From Ixodes scapularis (Eukaryota > Arthropoda > Arachnida > Ixodida > Ixodidae), in assembly GCF_016920785.2 (NCBI RefSeq), contig NW_024609836.1:5574406-5638405 (forward strand): a DNA stretch of 64,000 bases, in the 5' to 3' direction. The notes below the pieces were generated by a model that made no database searches, had not been told where the DNA came from, and saw only the letters and a list, made by a program, of their open reading frames with translations. Below, piece by piece: positions 10,060 through 21,293 of this stretch. The position numbers were made by a program, and so were the translations under genes. Numbering within the stretch: the stretch's first letter is position 1; each line of letters opens with the position of its first letter.

Positions 10060-10319
10060 GCCGCTGGTGTCCGGTTCCAGCTGGCGGAAGACGTGCCTCG
10101 CGCTGGCTCCGTGGACTTCGACGATTTCTTCTCAAATTCACGGACTCTGAGCCTACAGCCGGCGGCCAATGATTCCGAAGAACTGGCGGATCATCGGGTC
10201 AACGCAATTCAGGCGAGTTTCTCGCTTTTCTATAAAGAAGAGGCCAAGAAAGAAGGACCACGTGGGCCACATGTTCTCGAGGCGGGACGCCATTTCCGCG
10301 GCGGCGAAATGGCAGCTAA

Positions 10320-11735
10320 AGGCCCATTCACACACTTGCGTTCGGAGCGACCACTATGCTTACGAACGAATGCAACCGCTGCGACTTCAACGACAACGGT
10401 ACGCGAAGTGTACACACACATGCAACCGCATGCAACCATACGAAGCAACAGCCAATGAGAAACGAGCTTTAACTCTTGCTCCTAGCCAATAGTAAGCAAC
10501 CCAGCTACGCTTACAAACATGGCGGACGGTTTCCTGCCCGACGCGTGGTTGGCGGGGTCCTCACCGGAGCAGCCGGAGGTTTCGGCTACGGCGAACAGTC
10601 ACGAAGATCTGCGGTGCGCCTACAATAGCTGTGTAAAGGCTGGTTCTGACATCTGCAACGAACCCGTTATCCACGACGGCGTCCGTTGTGACCAGAGCGA
10701 CCGCTCTGCGCCGCGCGTACACTCCTGCAACCACTGCCACAAGCGCAGCGGGTCGGCAGCACGGCGACCGCCTCTCCGCCACCATCAGCTGTTTCAGCGG
10801 TGCCTCTAAAAAGAAGGGGACGCGCTGCCACTCACTTGCGTTACAGAAAATAGACAGACCGTCTTCTATGACGTAAACTTTTTTTTTTTCGGGATACACT
10901 TGCAGGGTAGCGCGTTAATAAAAGGAAACGATGCAGTACGCCGTCTTGCACGATCACAACTTTAATACACAACTTTGCCAACTGTACAAATCTCGCCACA
11001 CGCCGTTTCTACGATCATAAAAGACAATGTAATTTTAGCAGCGATATAGCAACGTAGAAATATAATTTCGTGATCAGATACACGTTGCAAGTGTTCAGGA
11101 TTGCTAACACTTATCACCTATCTCGGGTGATGAGAACGCGTGAAAACTCGCATCCTTTATACGGTACGCACCAGTAATACCTTGAACTTGAGCACACACA
11201 TGGAATGCGCCAAAAAGAAATCCGGGCGATGTTCGAGGACACAAATGCTAAGAAAGCACCACTGCAGTCGAAGTAAACAAACACGACGGCACGGGCGTTT
11301 CTGCTGTCTTGAGAGTGCCGCCACAAGATCGCCGCACGAGTAGGTGGATCTTCCCTTCTAGGACGTGCTGGGTTATCATAACGACACACGACGAAAATTC
11401 AGTCAAGGATAGCGCTTTTACGGGGAACGATGAGCGTCCACCACGCCGTCCATATCGACGATCACCACCGACGCCATGTTTGCAAAAAGAAGGAGCCTGG
11501 CACGACCGGCATGCAATGCGCGCGACCGAGCTCCTCGGCCTGTGATTTGTCTGTCGCTCTCGTCGTTCCCGAACGTAACGAAAAAGTTCAGCCCGGCTCA
11601 ACTCCTTGTGTTCCGAACGAACACGAACGAAACGACTGTTTGGCGCTTCGTTGCTATGGTAACTCGTTGTTCCAACCGGTTGCATTCGTTCGTAAGCGTA
11701 GTGGTCGCTCCGAACGCAACTGTGTGAACGGGCCT
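10320..11735. mobile_element. TAA-flanked TIR element (PIF/Harbinger-like, non-autonomous)
   Basis: A 1416-bp element with terminal inverted repeats of about 60 bp starting AGGCCC(A/G)TTCACACA; the right arm is nearly identical when reverse-complemented. Flanked by TAA (10317-10319 and 11736-11738); 3-bp TAA/TTA duplications are typical of PIF/Harbinger. No transposase-like frame was recognised inside. It lies in the LINE-A 5' region, about 95 bp before ORF1. Confidence 0.85.
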
Positions 11736-11830
11736 TAACACAAACGAGACTGAGGCTGGCTTAGTTGTTATTACGCCTAGAAATTTTGTTGTAGAAGTCG
11801 AGGGGACGTAAGTAAACGCAGAAGAAATTA

Positions 11831-12427
11831 ATGCAGCGGCGGGCTGGAGAGTTGCCGGAGAATAAAAAGCCAGAGCCAAACGGGCGATTCAGCAACTGGA
11901 TGCAAGCACCAAGCAGCAGAGGAAAAAGGCACCGCAAGGGAGGAGAATACTGAACAAGATTTCCAGAGAAAGCCGTATGCCGAGACTGCCCGAGGCGGAC
12001 ACCACAGTCATCATTAGACCCGGTGGCGGACTTAATCTTGGACGGATTTCAACGGCAGCGGTAGCGGACGCCATTCTCGCTGCAGCGGTAATACGAGACG
12101 ACTCCGAGTCGGATCTGACCATATGCCCTAACACCAAGCAAAATATCCTTGTGGCAAGCACCACAAGCGACCGAAACATCCAAGCTCTGCTGAACGTGAA
12201 AACGATCAAGATCCAGGGCATAGAACACAGCAGTAATGTCTACGAGGCGGCTCCTAGCGGAACAGCCAAGGGCGTCATAAGAGGCATTCCACTGGAGGAA
12301 GACGCTGGTACAATACACACAAAGGTGGTCAACGACAGGAACCCAGGAGCGATAGCGGCAAAAAGACTGGGCAAGACCACAAGCGTAATCGTACTCTTCG
12401 AAGGGGAAAAGGTCCCCTTCACAGTGA
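11831..12427 (+). pseudogene. LINE-A ORF1, N-terminal part (broken by LINE-B)
   Basis: The likely start ATG at 11831 (MQRRAGELPENKK) is followed by a one-base frameshift in an A-rich run near 11865. The frame then reads a basic segment (STKQQRKKAPQGRR) and a 150-residue stretch from 11977 (MPRLPEADTTVIIRP... to GEKVPFTV). ORF1 proteins of these LINEs bind the element RNA; the zinc knuckles are in the second half after the LINE-B insertion. The break is exactly at the 13-bp duplication (12415-12427), and the frame resumes at 22958 with KYGPTLLQCS. Confidence 0.8.
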
Positions 12428-12451
12428 GTGATTGAGTGATTGAGTTTTATT
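12428..12451 (-). terminator. LINE-B 3' end: poly(A) signal and tandem tail
   Basis: On the minus strand AATAAA (12451-12446) is followed by ACTCAATCACTCAATCAC, a short tandem tail ending at the target duplication. Such octamer-like tails are common at the 3' ends of I-group LINEs in place of long poly(A). Confidence 0.7.
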
Positions 12452-12599
12452 GGCGCAAAAGCATCTAAGGCTATAGAGCACCAAAGTCTGTGACTATTTC
12501 ATAAATGGTTTCTAGAGAGGAAAGAGGGCTGACTCTAGTGGCCAGTGATAGAATAAAAGGATGTGCATGAATCTGTATATAGATAATGTGGATGAAAAA

Positions 12600-13723
12600 T
12601 TAAAAAAATTGGAAAGCAAGTTTAAAGTGATATGAAAGTCTAGTGCTTTCTAGGAATTTAAAAACATTTGTATGATTTATAAAAGGTTCATCTTCAAGCA
12701 AAAGAGCAAGGTGGAAAGGCATCTGTGCTGAATAAAACTGGGCAAAGTAGAATTGGCGGTATCTGTGATATGCGGGGCACTCAAGAAGGATATGAACTAC
12801 AGTTAATGGTTCTGAGCAGTGTTCGCATGCAGGTGGATCGTCTCGGCGAAGCAGATACCCATGTGTTAGATGTGTGTGGCCAATTCTTAACCGACAAAGG
12901 ATTACCTCGAAAAAACGGTCCTGTAGCATCGGCTTCACAACATGAAGTTTGTTGTTGGTTTCGCGAGACCATTCCTCTTGCCATTTACACTTGATACTTT
13001 TCTTTACGGTCGCTTTGTACTCTTGGTAGGGTATGTCATGAAGCGGCATACCCTACCAAGCACATATGGAAGCGGCAGGATCAGCAGCTTCACTGCCGGG
13101 CATACCCACGTGACTAGGCACCCATCAAAAGACTATCTGCAATTTGTTGTCCCGAGCTGCAGCAACCACTTTATGTTGTAGCTGAGTTACTAAAGGGTTT
13201 TTCGCTATCTCAAGGGATCTGAGTGCTCTCAGAGCGCTTAGTAAATCAGTGTAAACTACAAAGTATGCATGCCTATTTTTGATAATATAGTCTGTGGCCA
13301 ATAGTAAACCGTATAACTCAGCAGTCAAGATAGTTGCACTGGAATTAATCCTCCGCACACATTTAAGTGACGGTCCAATCACGGAACAGCCGACACAGGA
13401 ATCGGTTTTTGTGCCGTCAGTATAAAAGCTGGTGTAGTCTTTATATGTATTTTGTAGCTCAAAGAATTCCTGTTTTAAGACTTCTGGTGGGGTATTTTTC
13501 TTAGTGTACTCAGTAAGTGACAAGTCTGTGATGAGCAGACCATGTTCCCATGGTGCCACTGTTCCCAAAAGCTGAGCAACAGGTGGGTTTGTCTGAAGGC
13601 TAGCCGATGCGGCCGCAGTCTTGTTCCGCAATGAAAAGGGAGAGAGAGAGAGAGAGAAATTAGCATTTATTGAAAGGAAGACAGATGAAAAGGGAGGCTT
13701 AACAGCAGGCTTGCTTTGGAAGG
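12600..13723 (-). pseudogene. LINE-B ORF2: RNase H and C-terminal region
   Basis: Reads from the Ty3 junction at 13723 through a CT-rich stretch to an RNase H domain: SFYTDGTKTDSCVGCSV (first catalytic Asp), then ILTAELYGLLLATDYI (Glu) and YTDLLSALRALRS (second Asp). A WVPSHVGMPGSEAAD motif follows at about 13120-13075 after an in-frame TGA. The C-terminal part (13049-12600) holds a zinc-ribbon-like CEHC...HILLEC motif, usual at the LINE C terminus. A (GA)n microsatellite (13638-13660) shifts the frame between the RT side and the RNase H side. Confidence 0.8.
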
Positions 13724-13864
13724 TGTTATGTATGACGCAACGGGCGCGGGGTGTGAGCGCGCACGTTCACGAGCAGTGTGCTCGAGTGAGTGTTCCTGAA
13801 GCCATCGGACAGAAGACCGGCCGTGCTGGACACCGTTCCTCAATATTAAATGATGTACATATCA
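13724..13864 (+). repeat. 5' LTR (141 bp)
   Basis: Starts TGTTATGTATGACGCAACGG and ends GTACATATCA, with the usual TG...CA borders. Unusually short for a Ty3 element. It is the same length as the 3' LTR, with four transition differences. Confidence 0.92.
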
Positions 13865-13882
13865 ACTGGCGACGAGTAAGAC
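13865..13882 (+). promoter_or_regulatory. Primer-binding site region
   Basis: ACTGGCGACGAGTAAGAC follows the 5' LTR directly. The TGGCGAC core fits pairing with a tRNA 3' end (GTCGCCA). Which tRNA was not determined. Confidence 0.65.
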
Positions 13883-13906
13883 GACGGACCTGCTGCCTCG
13901 GAAAAC

Positions 13907-14736
13907 ATGGCTACCCACGGCTCCATGGAGGAGTTCTCCGGAAAGGGCTGGACATCATGGGCGGAGCGGCTACGATATTACTTCGAAGCAAACGGCATCG
14001 GGGATGACCCAAAGAGGCGCGCCGTGCTCCTGACACTGTGTGGTCCGACCACTTTTGAAACAGTGAAAGCACTGGTGGCACCAAAGACGCCAAGTGAGTT
14101 TTCCTTCGAGGAACTCGTCACCTTGCTCCAAGTTCATTTCGATCCGCGCCCGTCGGAGCTCTTCAACCGGGGCAGATTTCAACGAAGAGACCAGCTACCT
14201 GATGAGACCGTGACTGCATACGTTGCAGCTCTAAAAAGCTGGCTGCAGATTGCAATTTTGGAACGGTACAGCCGGCTGCGACCAGCACCTCTACAGCTGA
14301 CCTGCCAAGCCGTTCGAACGCCGTGGACTCGGCTGGAACTTTGACAAGTGGTGCGACGACCACCTCGGTCAACGTGACAATGCTGCCTATGGATATCATG
14401 CTTCGCGATTGTTTTGTTTGCGGGCTTCGGGACGAATACCTGCAACAACGCCTATTCGCAGAAAGGGACCTGAAGTTTCTCAAGGCTTTTGATATAGCCA
14501 TACGAGCCGAGAACGCCAAGGACCATCAGCGACAGATCAAGCAAGACTTCCAGGAGGTCAACAAAGCAGAAAAATCACGTCTGACACACCAACGGCCCGA
14601 CGAGGCCACCGCAACATCTTCAACGCCGTGTTACCGGTGTGAAGAGCTCCACAACCCGAGTTCGTGCAGGTTCCGCACGTAGCAGTGCAGATGCTGCAAG
14701 AAAGTGGGTCATATTGCAAAGGCTTGTATGAAGAAA
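13907..14736 (+). pseudogene. Ty3-type gag (frameshift and stop)
   Basis: Starts MATHGSMEEFSGKGWTSW, a typical Mag-lineage gag start, and contains FFLVTLL-like helix-rich capsid sequence with RGRFQRRDQLPDETVTAYV (the conserved F..R.Q...E....Y region). The frame moves from frame 2 to frame 1 around 14260-14330. In the new frame it reaches CFVCGLRDEYLQQRLF and two zinc knuckles: CYRCEELHNPSSC and, after a TAG at 14680-14682, CRCCKKVGHIAKAC. Gag would package the element RNA. One frameshift and one stop make it non-functional. Confidence 0.85.
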
Positions 14737-17700
14737 AAAAAGGCTTCTGACAAGAGCGCCGTTCACCTGGTCGACTCACAGATAGCTTATGGCTCGGCTG
14801 CTCAAGGGTCAAGTCAGTTAAGCTCACTGCACGACATCAACTCGTTGAGAAGTGGGCCGACGGCAACGGAGAAACTGGTGGTGAGCCTCCTTGTGGAAGG
14901 TGTCTCTCTTCAATTTGAGGTGGACTCGGAGGCGGCATGCTCACTCATCAGCGAAGGAACGTTTCGCGCAGCTTGGCCCAGGCAACCGCCCAAGTTCTCA
15001 TGCGATAACGTCGCCCTGCGCACCTGGTCGGGTGAAGGTCTGGAATCTCTGGGCACAGTACATGTGTGGGTACAGTGCAAGAGCTTCAGAGTGAAGTTGC
15101 CGCTCCTCGTGATGAAGTGTCCTGGCTGCAATCTGCTTGGCCGTAGTTGGTTTGAACCTCTTGGTATCGGACTGAGCGGTGTTCATCAAATCTTGCACGA
15201 CCAAAGCTTGATCGATATCATTAAAAAACACTCTCCCATTTTTGATGGTGACTTGAACCAGTACAAGGGTCCGGCCGTGAGTCTGGAGCTGCAAGAAACT
15301 GCTACGCCCAAGTTTCTAAAAGCGCGTACAGTGCCGTTCGCCCTGAAGCCAGCGGTTGAAGCAGAATTACAGCGCCTCACAGACCAAGGCGTCCTGGAGC
15401 CGACTCAACACTCCGAGTGGGCCACACCTGTCGTGGTGGTCCGGAAAAAGGACGGCACTATTCGACTATGCGGGGACTACCGCAGCACTATCAACGCCGT
15501 CTCACGCAAGGCTGCGTACCCTCTACCAACCATATCAGAAGTACTGGCTAAGCTCCGTGGAGGCAAGATATTCTCCAGGTTAGATCTTGCACAAGCTTAC
15601 CAGCAACTCAAGGTCACCGAGAGCACTGCTGACATACTAACAATAAACACCATCAAGGGTCTCTATCGGGTCAAGCGCTTGCCCTTTGGAGTCTCAGCAG
15701 CACGAGCAATTTTTCAGCGGTGCATGGATATTACACTGGCAGGGTTACCAGGAGTCAGCGCCTACCTGGACGATGTCATCGTCTGTGGCTCCACACCGAA
15801 GGAGCACGCAGAGCATCTAGACTTTGTCCTTTCACGGCTTCAAGGAGCCGGCCTGCGACTACAGAAAGACAAGTGCCGTTTTGGTGTCGCCGAAGTCACC
15901 TACCTGGGACACCGAATCACCTCAGCGGGAATCCAGGCCACAGACGACAAGCTGAGGGCAATCAAGGAATTGCCCGAACCGACATCCAAAGCCACTCTAC
16001 AGTCATTCCTTGGAATGCTTACATTTTACGATCGATTCTTGGAATACAGAGCCACAGTGGCTTGTGCACTATACAAGCTGCTGGAAAAGAACGTGCCCTG
16101 GAGATGGGAGAAACAGCATGCTGCTGCTTTCAAGAACCTCAAGATGCTGATACTAGACAAGACAACTCTGGCTCACTACGATGACACAAAGCAGCTTATT
16201 TTGTCTTGTGATGCTTCACCGTACGGCGTGGGAGGAGTCCTCGCTCAGGTAGATTAAGAAGGCAGGGAAGCTCCCATCGCGTTCGCATCCAAGACACTGG
16301 GCGAGGCCGAACGGAACTACTCACAATTGGACCGAGAGGGGTTGGCTGTGGTGTTTGGAGTCATACATTTCCACTAATATATCGCTGGACGCAATGTGGT
16401 GATTGTCACTGATCATCAACCCTTGCTCGGTATTTTAAGTTCCCAGAAGCCCGTGCCGCAGGTTCTCTCCCCAAGAATGCGACGCTGGTGCATTAAGTTA
16501 TCGGCATACGACTACCAGCTGGTCTATAGACCCGGAAAGAAGCACCAGAACGCGGATGCGTTAAGTCGGCTACCCTTGCCCGACAGGGAGGATGAACCAT
16601 GTCCTCCAGGTGATGTGCTGATGATTGAGGCGCCAATGGGTTCATCCCTAATGGCCAGCAAGATAGCACGATTGACACAAGTGGACCCAGTCCTTTCCCG
16701 AGTTTTCCAAGCTGTACAGCGAGGAACTCTCCATCAGATCAAAGAGCCGATGTTCGTGCCTTTTAAAAAGAAATTCGCCGAGTTGTCGACACAGCGAGGA
16801 TGTCTGATCTGAGGGTCCAGGGTCGTCGTTCCAACCACTGCACGCGCCGAAGCAATGATTCTGCGCCACGCAGGACACAAGGGAATTGTGTCCATGAAGT
16901 TAACAGCTCACAGCCACTTTTGGTGGCCAGCCATCGACAAGGAAATTGAATCCACAGTTGGCAAGTGTGCTGCCTGTCAGAAGTCCAGGCCGCTTCCTCA
17001 CAAGGTACCCTTGCCAACCTGGGATCAACCGTCTCAGCCCTGGGATACCATACACCTGGACTTCGCGGGTCCTTTGGAGGGGCAGATGTTTCCCGTCATT
17101 GTAGACGCATATACCAAGTGGCTTGAGGTGCGCTACATGACATCTGCCACATCTGCATCAGTCATTCGAGAGTTGCGAGCTCTATTTGCAACGTTCGGAC
17201 TACCAAGGAAGGTAGTGTCCGACAATGGATCTGTCTTCGTGTGAAGCGTAATGACCGAATGTTATCAGAAAAACGGAATTCAAGCCGTAACCAGTGCTCC
17301 CTACCATCCGGCTAGAAATGGTCAAGCTGAGCGGATGGTCTACGAACTGAAACAAGGATTGGCAAGGGACAAGAAGGGACTTCTGTCATTAAGAGTGGCG
17401 AGACTACTCTACAAGCAGCATACAACGGTATGTACTTCAACCGGAAAAACACCTGCCTTCATGATGTTCGGCCGCGAACTGGCTACGAACTTAAGCAGAC
17501 TGATGCCGCCTCCAGAACGAGAACGACAACCGCAAGAAAAGATGCCTGCATCCAAAGCCTTCAAGGAAGGGGAGCCGGTGGTTGTCGTCAACTGCAGGGG
17601 AACTCCCAGGTGGATCGACGGCACACTAGTGAAAAAGATTGGCTGCCGATCTTGGCTAGTAGAAACTGCTTGGAGCAGGACCCGGAGGAACCTCAACCAC

Positions 17701-17907
17701 ATACGACGACGTTTATCTTCGTCGACTTCGCCCGCTGCGTGGGAAATCGACGGTTCTGACCGCTTTGATGTCTGTCGACACCCACAAGACGCTCCTCGGC
17801 AAGAAGACCCAGCAGCTGGGGATCCCGGATCTGTAGCTACAGAACCACGCAGGATAAATCCACCAAGGACTAGACGTCCCCCAGACCGGTATGGTAGTTA
17901 CGTCTGA
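14737..17907 (+). pseudogene. Ty3-type pol: protease, RT, RNase H, integrase (four stops)
   Basis: One reading frame throughout, broken by stops at 16255, 16375, 16810 and 17242. The protease has FEVDSEAACSLIS, where the usual DSG/DTG active-site Gly is Glu. RT runs from VEAELQRLTDQGVLEP through KKDGTIRLCGDYR and SRLDLAQAYQQL to AYLDDVIVCG (YLDD at 15763-15774). RNase H starts LSCDASPYGVGGVL and includes the first two stops; TDHQPLLGI follows. The integrase has the HHCC zinc region (HAGHKG...CAACQ), catalytic Asp in HLDFAGP, Asp in VVSDNGSV (stop just after) and Glu in HPARNGQAERMV. A C-terminal tail follows to 17907. The only damage is point changes, so the copy is young to middle-aged, in line with the LTR divergence. 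Confidence 0.92.
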
Positions 17908-17918
17908 GGTTGGAGGGA
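17906..17918 (+). promoter_or_regulatory. Polypurine tract
   Basis: GAGGTTGGAGGGA, purine-rich and directly before the 3' LTR; it would prime plus-strand synthesis. Confidence 0.7.
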
Positions 17919-18059
17919 TGTTATGTATGACGCAACGGGCGCGGGGTGTGAGCGTGCACGTTCACGAGCAGTGTGCTCGAGCGAGTGTTCCTGAAGCCAT
18001 CGGACAGAAGACCGGCCGTGCTGGACACCGTTCCTCAGTATTAAATGACGTACATATCA
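17919..18059 (+). repeat. 3' LTR (141 bp)
   Basis: Same borders and length as the 5' LTR (13724-13864). Four differences, all transitions. Confidence 0.92.
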
Positions 18060-19751
18060 GAAGTTTCGTTCAAAACGTGTTCCCCCGACTAGTTCCCGAC
18101 ACCGATGTTGTACTTCCGACCGTATCCTAAGGGAATACATTAGACCTAGGACATCTCGCCTTTTCTCTAGAGACATTTCATTAGCTTCGGTATAGAGGCT
18201 CAGCAAAGGGGATGTACGAAACGCACCAGTGGCAAGTCTGATCCCCGCATGATGGATTGGATCCAACATTTTCAGTGTTGATGCACTCGCTGATCCATAC
18301 ACCAAACATCCATAATCTAGGCGTGACCGCACAATCGACCTATAGATTCTTAGAAGGCACAGTCGATCGGAGCCCCAAGTCACGTGGCAGAGAACTCTAA
18401 AAATATGAAGGGATTTATGGCATTTTTGTTTTAGAGTTTTGATATGCTGGCTGAAAGAGAGCTTGGAGTCGAATATAAGCCCTAGAAACTTATACTCCGT
18501 TTTTATCTGAAGTGGTGCACTGTATATGGTCAACGAAGGCGTCGGCATCACACCACGTTTTCGTGAAAAACAAACACAAGCAGTCTTCTCGGGGGAGAAC
18601 TTAAATCCGTTATTATCAGCCCACCTTGTCACATGATGAATAGTCAGTTGAACACGCCGTTCACAGATTGCAAGGTTACATGAGGGAACAGCGATCTGGA
18701 GGTCATCTACTTATAGCGAATAGTGGACTGATGGTGGTATGACACGCGCGATAGAATTGATTTTTATAGCAAACAGAGTAACACTTAGGACACCGCCCTG
18801 TGGAACACCGTTTTCCTCTACAAACCATCGTGAGTGTACAGATTCCAGCCTTACTCGGAAGGTGCGTCTACCTAAATAGCTCTCAATGGCATGGAACATG
18901 CGGCCCTGGATACTAATGTCAATCAAGTCCCTCAAAATTCCATGCCGCCAGGCAGTATCGTAGGCTTTCTCGAGATCGAAAAACACAGAGAGGCAGTACT
19001 GTCTCTTGACAAAGGCCTCTCGAACAGTTGTCTCCAATCGAACCTATTGATCCTGCGTTGAGCGGGACGAGCGGAAACCGCACTGGTATTTATCCAGGAT
19101 GCAATGTTTTTCCAAGTGCTGCACCAGTCGTCTATTAATAATTTTTTCGAGGGTTTTACACAAGCAGCTCGTCAATGCGTTTGGCCTGTAACTAGTAGCA
19201 GCATCCGAGTTTTTTCCAGGTTTAAGTAGAGAGATATTTGTAGCCGTTCTCCAAGCTGATGGAAAACGTCCCTCCTCCCATATTCTGTTGAAAAGGTATA
19301 AAACCAGATCAAGTGTAGACGGGTGGAGATCACTCAACATGAAGTAGTGGGTACCGTCAGGACCAGTTGCCGAGGGTTTTACATTATGAAGGACCATCTT
19401 TAGTTCAATAAGGGTGAAGAATCTATTGTACGGCTCCCGTGCACCACCAGGTGCCTTTATGGTCCTGGCTTCTTTCTGTTGTTTTAGCCGAAGAAATGAT
19501 GGTTAATAGTGCCTGGAACTTGAAACAAACTCGAAATGTTCCCCGAGAATATCGGCTTGTTCCTCTAGACTTTCTGGACAGGTTCCGTTGCAGGATAACA
19601 GGGGGATGGTGAAAGCACTATAAGATCCATTGATTTTGTTAATTCGGTCCCAGACCTCTTTCGGGGATGTGTGGCTATTTATTGATGTCGCATACCCTTG
19701 GAAACTTGTTCTTTTCGATTGCCGGCGAATGTACCGTGCACGGGCCTTCAT
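18060..19751 (-). pseudogene. LINE-B ORF2: reverse transcriptase region
   Basis: Read on the minus strand. 19751-19503 is the linker (KEVWDRINKINGSYS). 19397-19044 covers RT motifs 0-2 (KPSATGPDGTHY, ISLLKPGKNSDAATSYRP, QCGFRSSRSTQDQ). 19037-18711 covers motif A (FFDLEKAYDTAW) and motif B (GVPQGGVLSVTLFAI). The YVDD motif follows, but its Tyr codon is a TAA stop (18713-18711). 18632-18060 covers the thumb (ADNNGFKFSPEKTACVCF, EYKFLGLIFDSKLSF). The frame ends at the Ty3 insertion. There are several more stops and shifts. Confidence 0.88.
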
Positions 19752-19775
19752 TTGCTTAAAGTGAAGATGATTGCT

Positions 19776-20713
19776 TTATGTCGGATACCGTCGAAATATG
19801 CTCAATGCCTTGTTTTGTTTTTTTCGTGATTTTGAGCATTCTTCATTCCACCAAGGCTTGGGACGGAGTGGGAGGCGTCCCGAGGTCATGGGGATTGCCG
19901 TTATGGCTGCCTGAAGGATACGATTCGTTAAGTATTCGTTCACTTCATCAATTGAAAGCTTGTCAAGAGATGTGCATGCGAGCAGTGAGAATTCACTGAG
20001 TTGTGACCAGTTTGCCTTCTCAAATTTCCAGCGGGAAGTTTGGATGGGGAGGGTCACATCTGGGTTATTTCGTCTTAAAACGATCGGCATGTGGTCACTA
20101 CCTAAAGGATTATCTGTAACCTGCCATGAAAAGAGTGAAAATAAAATAGGTTCACTTATAGAGAGGTCAATCGATATAAATGAGTTTGTGGGTGCACTAA
20201 AATATGTAGGTTTCTTTTCGTTAAACAGACACAAATTTGTAGATAACATAAACCGTTCGACAATTGCTCCACGAGTATCGCGTCTAGTACTGCCCCATAA
20301 AGGATTGTGTGCATTAAAATCGCCAAGAATAATGAATGAATGGGGGAGTTGCGCGATGAGTGACTCAAGATCTTCACACCTTAAATGAAAGTTTGGAGGA
20401 ATGTAAAGTGAACAAAGGGTTATCAGGCGGTCTGACAGAATACAAACAGCCAATGCTTCCAAGGCGGTCTGCACGAGAACCTCAACACATGCAGCTGATT
20501 TTTGCACTACTATGGCCACGCCGCCAGAAAAGTAAGACGAGTGATCTCTATCCTTGCGGAAAAAATGAAAGTGCCTAAAGACACTTGACTGACTCCCCTT
20601 CAGGTGAGTTTCCTTAAGACACACTGCCAGTGGACGATATTCCTCCAAAAGGGAGCAAACATCGTCATAATTATGTATAGGAGACCTCGGCAGTGCCATT
20701 GAATAAGACTCAT
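19776..20713 (-). pseudogene. LINE-B ORF2: apurinic-type endonuclease
   Basis: The ORF2 start is probably the ATG at 20713-20711 (MSLIQWHCRGLL). A one-base shift near 20680 leads into the frame NYDDVCSLLEEYRPLAVCLKETHL. This is an APE-type endonuclease: QWHCRG (Asn changed to His), LKETHL (Glu), GGVAIVV, IILGDFNAHNPLWGS (catalytic D-N), and GSDHMPIVL (catalytic Asp-His). It would nick target DNA to prime reverse transcription. Confidence 0.85.
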
Positions 20714-21293
20714 TGTCTTTTAGACGTTTGAAACTCAGGACCTCGAGTTCGTAGCCTTAGCGCATAAGCAGCTAAAGCTGTAATGCACCACTCACAAACT
20801 GGGGTTCTAAGAAAACATCTAAAAACTAATCTAATAAAAAACGAAAGAGGACATGAATGGGTGTGGATGTCAACAGGAGGGCAGTTCCGACCAAACCTTC
20901 GGGGAAAAACAAATAGAGGTAGTGCCCCAGGCGAGGGAGTCGCCAATAGTCCTCTGGCTGATCCTTGTGGAGCTGCCCCCTCTGACCTCCAAGGGGGTCG
21001 AGACTTCGGGCCAACGCCACTGGCAAGGGAGTCGCCGTTATTCCTCTGTCCCGACTGATTCCTAAGAGTGAGTGAGGTAACGCAGGTGAGCGACAAAGAA
21101 CAGTGATGCGGTGAAGTGTATGAAGTGTTAATGAAAATTTTTGGGAGTTGAAACAGCATCCACGACTAAGCACTTGCTATGTGCCAGCTTCTGGACCTGT
21201 CGCTTTAGTCTTTCTCTCTGGGTCCTCAACTTTTGACGAGATTTTGCCACCCTTCGGGGCAGGTGGAGGCTCCGGCGGACTGCTGGAGACATC
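20714..21293 (-). pseudogene. LINE-B ORF1 C-terminal tail and ORF1-ORF2 gap
   Basis: The ORF1 tail continues in shifting frames, including a basic segment near 21220-21180 (KSRQKLRTQRERLKRQVQKL). No stop-free path to ORF2 remains. Confidence 0.45.

Larger units (their letters stand above)
13724..18059 (+). mobile_element. Ty3/gypsy LTR retrotransposon (short-LTR, Mag-like)
   Basis: A complete 4336-bp element: LTR, primer-binding region, gag, pol, purine tract, LTR. It is inserted in LINE-B ORF2 between the RT and RNase H regions. The flanking 5-mers GAAGG (13719-13723) and GAAGT (18060-18064) look like a target duplication with one mismatch. The two LTRs differ at four sites, all transitions (about 2.8%). 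Gag-pol order is protease, RT, RNase H, integrase, as in Ty3 elements; there is no envelope frame. Confidence 0.93.

Noticed and set aside
13632..13723. Separate LINE 3' fragment between RNase H and the LTR
   Set aside because: It contains AATAAA and a (GA)n run, but reads as continuing LINE-B coding sequence with a microsatellite shift; the gene order and the junction fit without an extra insertion.
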